Of a stretch of DNA of 8,670 nt, positions 5,145 to 8,670 are shown piece by piece. Within the stretch, counting starts at the first letter, position 1. Each line of letters begins with the position of its first letter. Under the pieces are notes generated by a model, which searched no databases, had not been told where the DNA came from, and worked only from the letters and a program-made list of their open reading frames with translations. Both the position numbers and the translations under genes were made by a program. The stretch is taken from the NCBI GenBank assembly GCA_030613445.1, contig JAUWLY010000108.1:1-8670 (forward strand), read 5' to 3'. The stretch comes from Candidatus Stahliibacteriota bacterium. GTDB lineage: Bacteria; Hydrothermota; Tepidihabitantia; SM23-42.

Positions 5145-8100
5145 CTATGAAATATTCTCAATGATTTTGTCTACTTTTTCTACCTCAAATGTTGCCTTCA
5201 TCTTTCCGTAAATCTTCTTTGCTTTTTTGAGATATTCTAAAGCTTGTTCAGGTTTTTTATTGGCAATAAGGACTTCACCAAGTGCGATCAAACAGCTAGC
5301 CTCATATTCAACAAACCCGGCATCTTCGGCAGCAGCAACCGCATGTTTGATATTCTTGATGCCTTCTTCAAGGTTTCCTTCAATCAATGCCTGGGCTTTT
5401 CCGAGTATTTTCCGCGAAGTAATCGCATCAACCCGATCATTTCGTTCATTCGCTAATGTGAGCTGTTCCTTCGCATATGTCAACGCACGAGGATCCTTCA
5501 ATTCCATATATACTTTGGCGAAACTAAGATCTAATTCAGTTAAGCTTAATCTATCCCCAGCTTCAGTGAGCACCTTCTTTGCTAGATCAAAGAACTCTTT
5601 AGCTTTTTCCACATTTCCTGTTCTGAGGTAATAGCTACCATAGTACATATAGACACTACCCAAGGCACCTTTGTCTTGAGTCTTATTCGCTAAAGCAAGC
5701 GCTTTTTCGTAGTATCTAACTGCACCTTCTGTATCACCTTTATTTACCATGTTATAGGCGAGTGTCGGATAAATCGTAATCATATTACGTACGTCATTTA
5801 TCTTTTCAAAAATGGCTTCGGATTGCTTATATATTCCTATCGCCTTGTCGAGCTCGCCAATGTATTCGTGGAAAATTCCAAGGTTATATAACACAATTCC
5901 CTCGGTTCTTTTGTCGCCCAATCTTCTTCGCTCTTCTAAATTCTTTTCATAGTACTGTTTTGCTGTTCTGAAGTCTCCTTTAATTGCATAATAAATGCCA
6001 AGATTATTGAGAATTCTAGTCCCAATGTTTTTATCACCAATTTTTTCACAAATATTTAATGATTCTTTAGTATACTCAATTGCCTTATCGATTTCGCCAG
6101 CGCGCCGTAGTACTGATCCAAAAAGAATGTATAGTTCTGCGAGCTGTTTGAGGTTATTCTGTGATTTATATAATCGTTGAGCCTGTTCCAATACACCGAT
6201 TCCGTTTTCAGGCTGACCTCTACGCCATGCAAGATGACCCTTCATCCTCAAACCAAAGGCCTCTGCGTTAACGTCCTTAATTTTCTTTGAAATCTTTATC
6301 GCCTCATCGACAAGTCTTTCTCCTTCATCCAGTTCTAACCTGAATTCTATCAAAGCTTTCGCGAGTGTATATTTTGCCTGGGCATGAATAGGACTATCTT
6401 CATCTTTGATTAGGGTAAGTGTATTTTTTAAAATATCTATGGCTTCATCGAACTGTGCTTCTTCTATTAATGCCTTGGCGTGTTTTGTATCCAGCCGTGC
6501 CTTAAGTAATGGATCTGTGTGTATCCTTTGTGCGTCCTGATAGTAAGTTGAAGCTGCAGGGAAATCACCAAGCATAAGTTTAATATCGGCAATTTTTTCG
6601 AAAATATCTGCTTTGGTTCTATCGTCTTGAACAATAGACAGGCTTTGGTCATAGAAAAAAAGCGCTTCTTCATTTGCGTAGAGCTTTACTGATTCGTCGC
6701 CTGCTTTCAAAGAATAATCAAGCGCTTTCTCAACATTCTTGCAATTATAATAATGATGCGCTAATACTGACAGATAGTTATCTATTTTATCCTTAAACTT
6801 ACTTTCAATAGTCTCAGCGATGAATTTGTGATATATATTTCTTTCACTTTTTAACAGACTGTTATATGTTACCTCTTGAAAAAGCGCATGGCGGAATGCA
6901 TAATATCCTTTCTTTTCTTTGATTGTCTTGATGAGAAATTCTGAGGTCTCCAGCTCATCTACGTGCTGGTAGATATCTTTCTCCTTGACCACAGTCTCAA
7001 GAAGTGTTTGAGGAAAGGTGCGTCCTATAATCGACGCAATTTTAAGCAAATACTTTGCTTCTTTGGTTAGACTGTCTATTCTCGAAGTAACTGCCGCTTC
7101 AATAGACCCCGGTATTTGTATACTCTTCTCCTGTAGTCCTTCTTTGCTTTCAAGCACACCCGATTCGAGAACACGCCGCACGATTTCTTCTATGAAAAAT
7201 GGGTTGCCGCCACTTTTGGTGATAACAAAGTTTTTTAGTCTGTCGTCCATAGCCTGGCCAGCAAGATTGTCGATCAATTTCACACTATCATCGGTTTTTA
7301 AATTCTTGAGATCTACTTCTACTGCAAAATCTTTGTATTCTGTTGTTATGGTCTTGAGTAGGTTCTTGATTGGATTAATATCGCCAAGCCGATAACTCAA
7401 ATAGTAAGCAATTGTGTGTTTCTTAACGATCGGTAGAAGAAAGCTAATGAGTTCAATTGAGGTAGCATCGAGCCACTGAATATCATCTACTATAAGAATC
7501 ACAGGTTTTTTCTCAGCAATCTTCTCAAGTAAGGTGGTAAACGAAAGGAATATTTGCAGTTGGAACGAGTGGCTATCCAGGTGAATAACTTTCTCTTTCT
7601 GATTTTCATCAAGTGTAAGGTCGAGGAGCTTGAAAAGATAAGGAGCAACTTCGTTTGCTTCATCTTCGAATATAGATTCAATTTTCCGTTTTATGACTTG
7701 CTTAGGATTTTCAGTCGCTGCAATGTCATCAGCTATGAGATAACGGTGAAGACTATCACTAAAGGAGCTTAATGGATTAGAACTCTCATATGAAACGCCC
7801 CGACCATCGATGAGTACGATATCCGCTGCTGAAATAGTGAGAAATTTCTTGAACTCATACAGAAGTCTTGATTTGCCGACACCTATTTCTCCTTTGATTA
7901 CGTTAATAGAAGATTTATTATTTAAAAGATTTTCGCAAGATCTCTTCAATACAGAAAATTCCTGTTCACGCCCCACGAGATCCGAATGAACTGCACTAAG
8001 TCCATACTCTGAACCCCATTTTTTCCCAATCACTTCGTGGGGTGTGATTTTGATGGTTTTGCCCTTGAGTTGTACTGATTCTTCGGCAATGAAGCCAAAT

Positions 8101-8670
8101 GCGTGCCGAGTTCGTTGATATGTTTCAGGACCAACATAAATGCTGCCCGCCGGACTTATCTCTTTTAATCTCTGGGCAACATTGACTGTATCTCCCATAA
8201 CTGTATAATCCATCTGGAGATCTGACCCGACCTTGCCAGCGATAACGACTCCAGTATTGATGCCCGAATGTATGTTCAGTTTTTTCAAAGACCTATCCAG
8301 ATTTTGGTTAATTTCTTTTATTGCATGCTGCATGTCAAGACATGCGAGAATTGCGCGTTCCGGATCATCTTCATGGGTAATCGGCGCTCCAAAAATTGCC
8401 ATTATACAATCTCCAATAAATTTATCAATTATTCCTTCATAACGATACACCATTGTGCTCAACTTGCGGAAACATTCATTCATGAGAAGAGTCAGCTCTT
8501 CGGGGTCAAGTTGCTCAGACACTGATGTGAATCCAGAGATATCAGCGAAAATCACAGTGACATCTCTTCTTTCTTTTGAAATAGAATCTTTGGTCAAAAG
8601 AATTTTTTTCGCGAGTGATTTTGGTATGTCCTTCTTTACTAATTCAATACGGGATTGATCTACTATTGTC
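5145..8670 (-). CDS. Adenylate cyclase (class III) / AAA-type ATPase / TPR regulatory protein, 5' end beyond window
   Basis: The frame is open to the right edge, adding at least 24 residues (ending DIPKSLAKKIL) before the TTG at 8597, so the true start lies outside. Numbering from that TTG codon: residues 10-190 are a class III nucleotidyl cyclase with metal-binding Asp19 (FADISGFT) and Asp63 (DKFIGDCIMAIFG), adenine-selecting Lys59 and Asp130 (MDYTVMGD), and transition-state Asn139 and Arg143 (TVNVAQRL). All catalytic positions are kept, so cAMP synthesis is likely. Residues 207-500 are an ATPase with Walker A GEIGVGKS (236-243) and Walker B VILIVDDIQWLD (366-377), then a probable winged-helix linker. 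Residues about 620-1150 are TPR-like repeats of about 40 residues. No membrane segment is seen. It is probably a cytosolic signalling protein whose input is sensed by the TPR or ATPase part. The link to the selenium genes is only proximity. Confidence 0.93.
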   Translation of the reverse strand, partial: TIVDQSRIELVKKDIPKSLAKKILLTKDSISKERRDVTVIFADISGFTSVSEQLDPEELTLLMNECFRKLSTMVYRYEGIIDKFIGDCIMAIFGAPITHEDDPERAILACLDMQHAIKEINQNLDRSLKKLNIHSGINTGVVIAGKVGSDLQMDYTVMGDTVNVAQRLKEISPAGSIYVGPETYQRTRHAFGFIAEESVQLKGKTIKITPHEVIGKKWGSEYGLSAVHSDLVGREQEFSVLKRSCENLLNNKSSINVIKGEIGVGKSRLLYEFKKFLTISAADIVLIDGRGVSYESSNPLSSFSDSLHRYLIADDIAATENPKQVIKRKIESIFEDEANEVAPYLFKLLDLTLDENQKEKVIHLDSHSFQLQIFLSFTTLLEKIAEKKPVILIVDDIQWLDATSIELISFLLPIVKKHTIAYYLSYRLGDINPIKNLLKTITTEYKDFAVEVDLKNLKTDDSVKLIDNLAGQAMDDRLKNFVITKSGGNPFFIEEIVRRVLESGVLESKEGLQEKSIQIPGSIEAAVTSRIDSLTKEAKYLLKIASIIGRTFPQTLLETVVKEKDIYQHVDELETSEFLIKTIKEKKGYYAFRHALFQEVTYNSLLKSERNIYHKFIAETIESKFKDKIDNYLSVLAHHYYNCKNVEKALDYSLKAGDESVKLYANEEALFFYDQSLSIVQDDRTKADIFEKIADIKLMLGDFPAASTYYQDAQRIHTDPLLKARLDTKHAKALIEEAQFDEAIDILKNTLTLIKDEDSPIHAQAKYTLAKALIEFRLELDEGERLVDEAIKISKKIKDVNAEAFGLRMKGHLAWRRGQPENGIGVLEQAQRLYKSQNNLKQLAELYILFGSVLRRAGEIDKAIEYTKESLNICEKIGDKNIGTRILNNLGIYYAIKGDFRTAKQYYEKNLEERRRLGDKRTEGIVLYNLGIFHEYIGELDKAIGIYKQSEAIFEKINDVRNMITIYPTLAYNMVNKGDTEGAVRYYEKALALANKTQDKGALGSVYMYYGSYYLRTGNVEKAKEFFDLAKKVLTEAGDRLSLTELDLSFAKVYMELKDPRALTYAKEQLTLANERNDRVDAITSRKILGKAQALIEGNLEEGIKNIKHAVAAAEDAGFVEYEASCLIALGEVLIANKKPEQALEYLKKAKKIYGKMKATFEVEKVDKIIENIS

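Noticed and set aside
7018..7395. Plus-strand 125-codon ORF inside the cyclase/ATPase gene
   Set aside because: Shadow of the real coding frame, with serine/leucine-rich antisense-type composition.
5145..8597. TTG at 8597 as the start of the cyclase gene
   Set aside because: The frame stays open to the window edge and the 24 upstream codons (ending IPKSLAKKIL) look like the linker normally found before this cyclase domain, so the gene is partial.

Overview
The window looks like an anaerobic, selenium-using bacterium of modest GC content. UGA is read as selenocysteine (Sec) at two places, while TAA, TAG and TGA otherwise serve as stops. Shine-Dalgarno sites of the AGGAGG type and sigma-70-like promoters are obvious. 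The lineage cannot be fixed from the sequence. A partial HdrA-type gene, selenium metabolism and a very large cyclase/ATPase/TPR regulator would fit a deltaproteobacterium, a Chloroflexi relative or an uncultured candidate phylum.

Positions 1-4340 (minus strand) hold one tightly packed selenium operon. In transcription order it contains a small unknown ORF (4261-4082), a related but frameshifted small ORF (4085-3827), selD with an in-frame UGA (3794-2754), a YedE-type membrane protein (2764-1706), a TusA-like sulfur/selenium carrier (1713-1504), a cysteine desulfurase (1503-358), a DUF3343 putative Se/S carrier (376-128) and the start of an HdrA-like flavoprotein (95 to beyond the left edge). 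Most junctions overlap or abut, so the genes are probably co-transcribed and translationally coupled. The likely flow is uptake of a selenium/sulfur species by YedE, mobilisation by the desulfurase, relay by TusA and perhaps DUF3343, then selenophosphate synthesis by SelD for Sec-tRNA and tRNA modification.

Positions 4262-4411 are a compact divergent control region. Two consensus-like promoters face away from each other and their -35 boxes form the arms of a 10-bp inverted repeat. The plus-strand promoter drives an 80-residue protein (4412-4654) with an in-frame UGA at codon 20, a SECIS-like hairpin right after it and a resemblance to the DUF4242 family. Conventional gene calling would miss it. 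I consider it a probable new selenoprotein that shares its control region with the selenium operon. It is followed by a long hairpin and a Rho-independent terminator.

Positions 4746-5144 have no convincing gene. They hold short repeats, a TCGA-rich repetitive stretch and a fragment resembling the D arm and anticodon arm of tRNA-Arg(UCU). Positions 5145-8670 (minus strand) are filled by one large gene, open at the right edge, encoding a class III adenylate cyclase domain, an AAA/STAND-type ATPase and a long TPR array. Nothing in the sequence ties it to the selenium genes.
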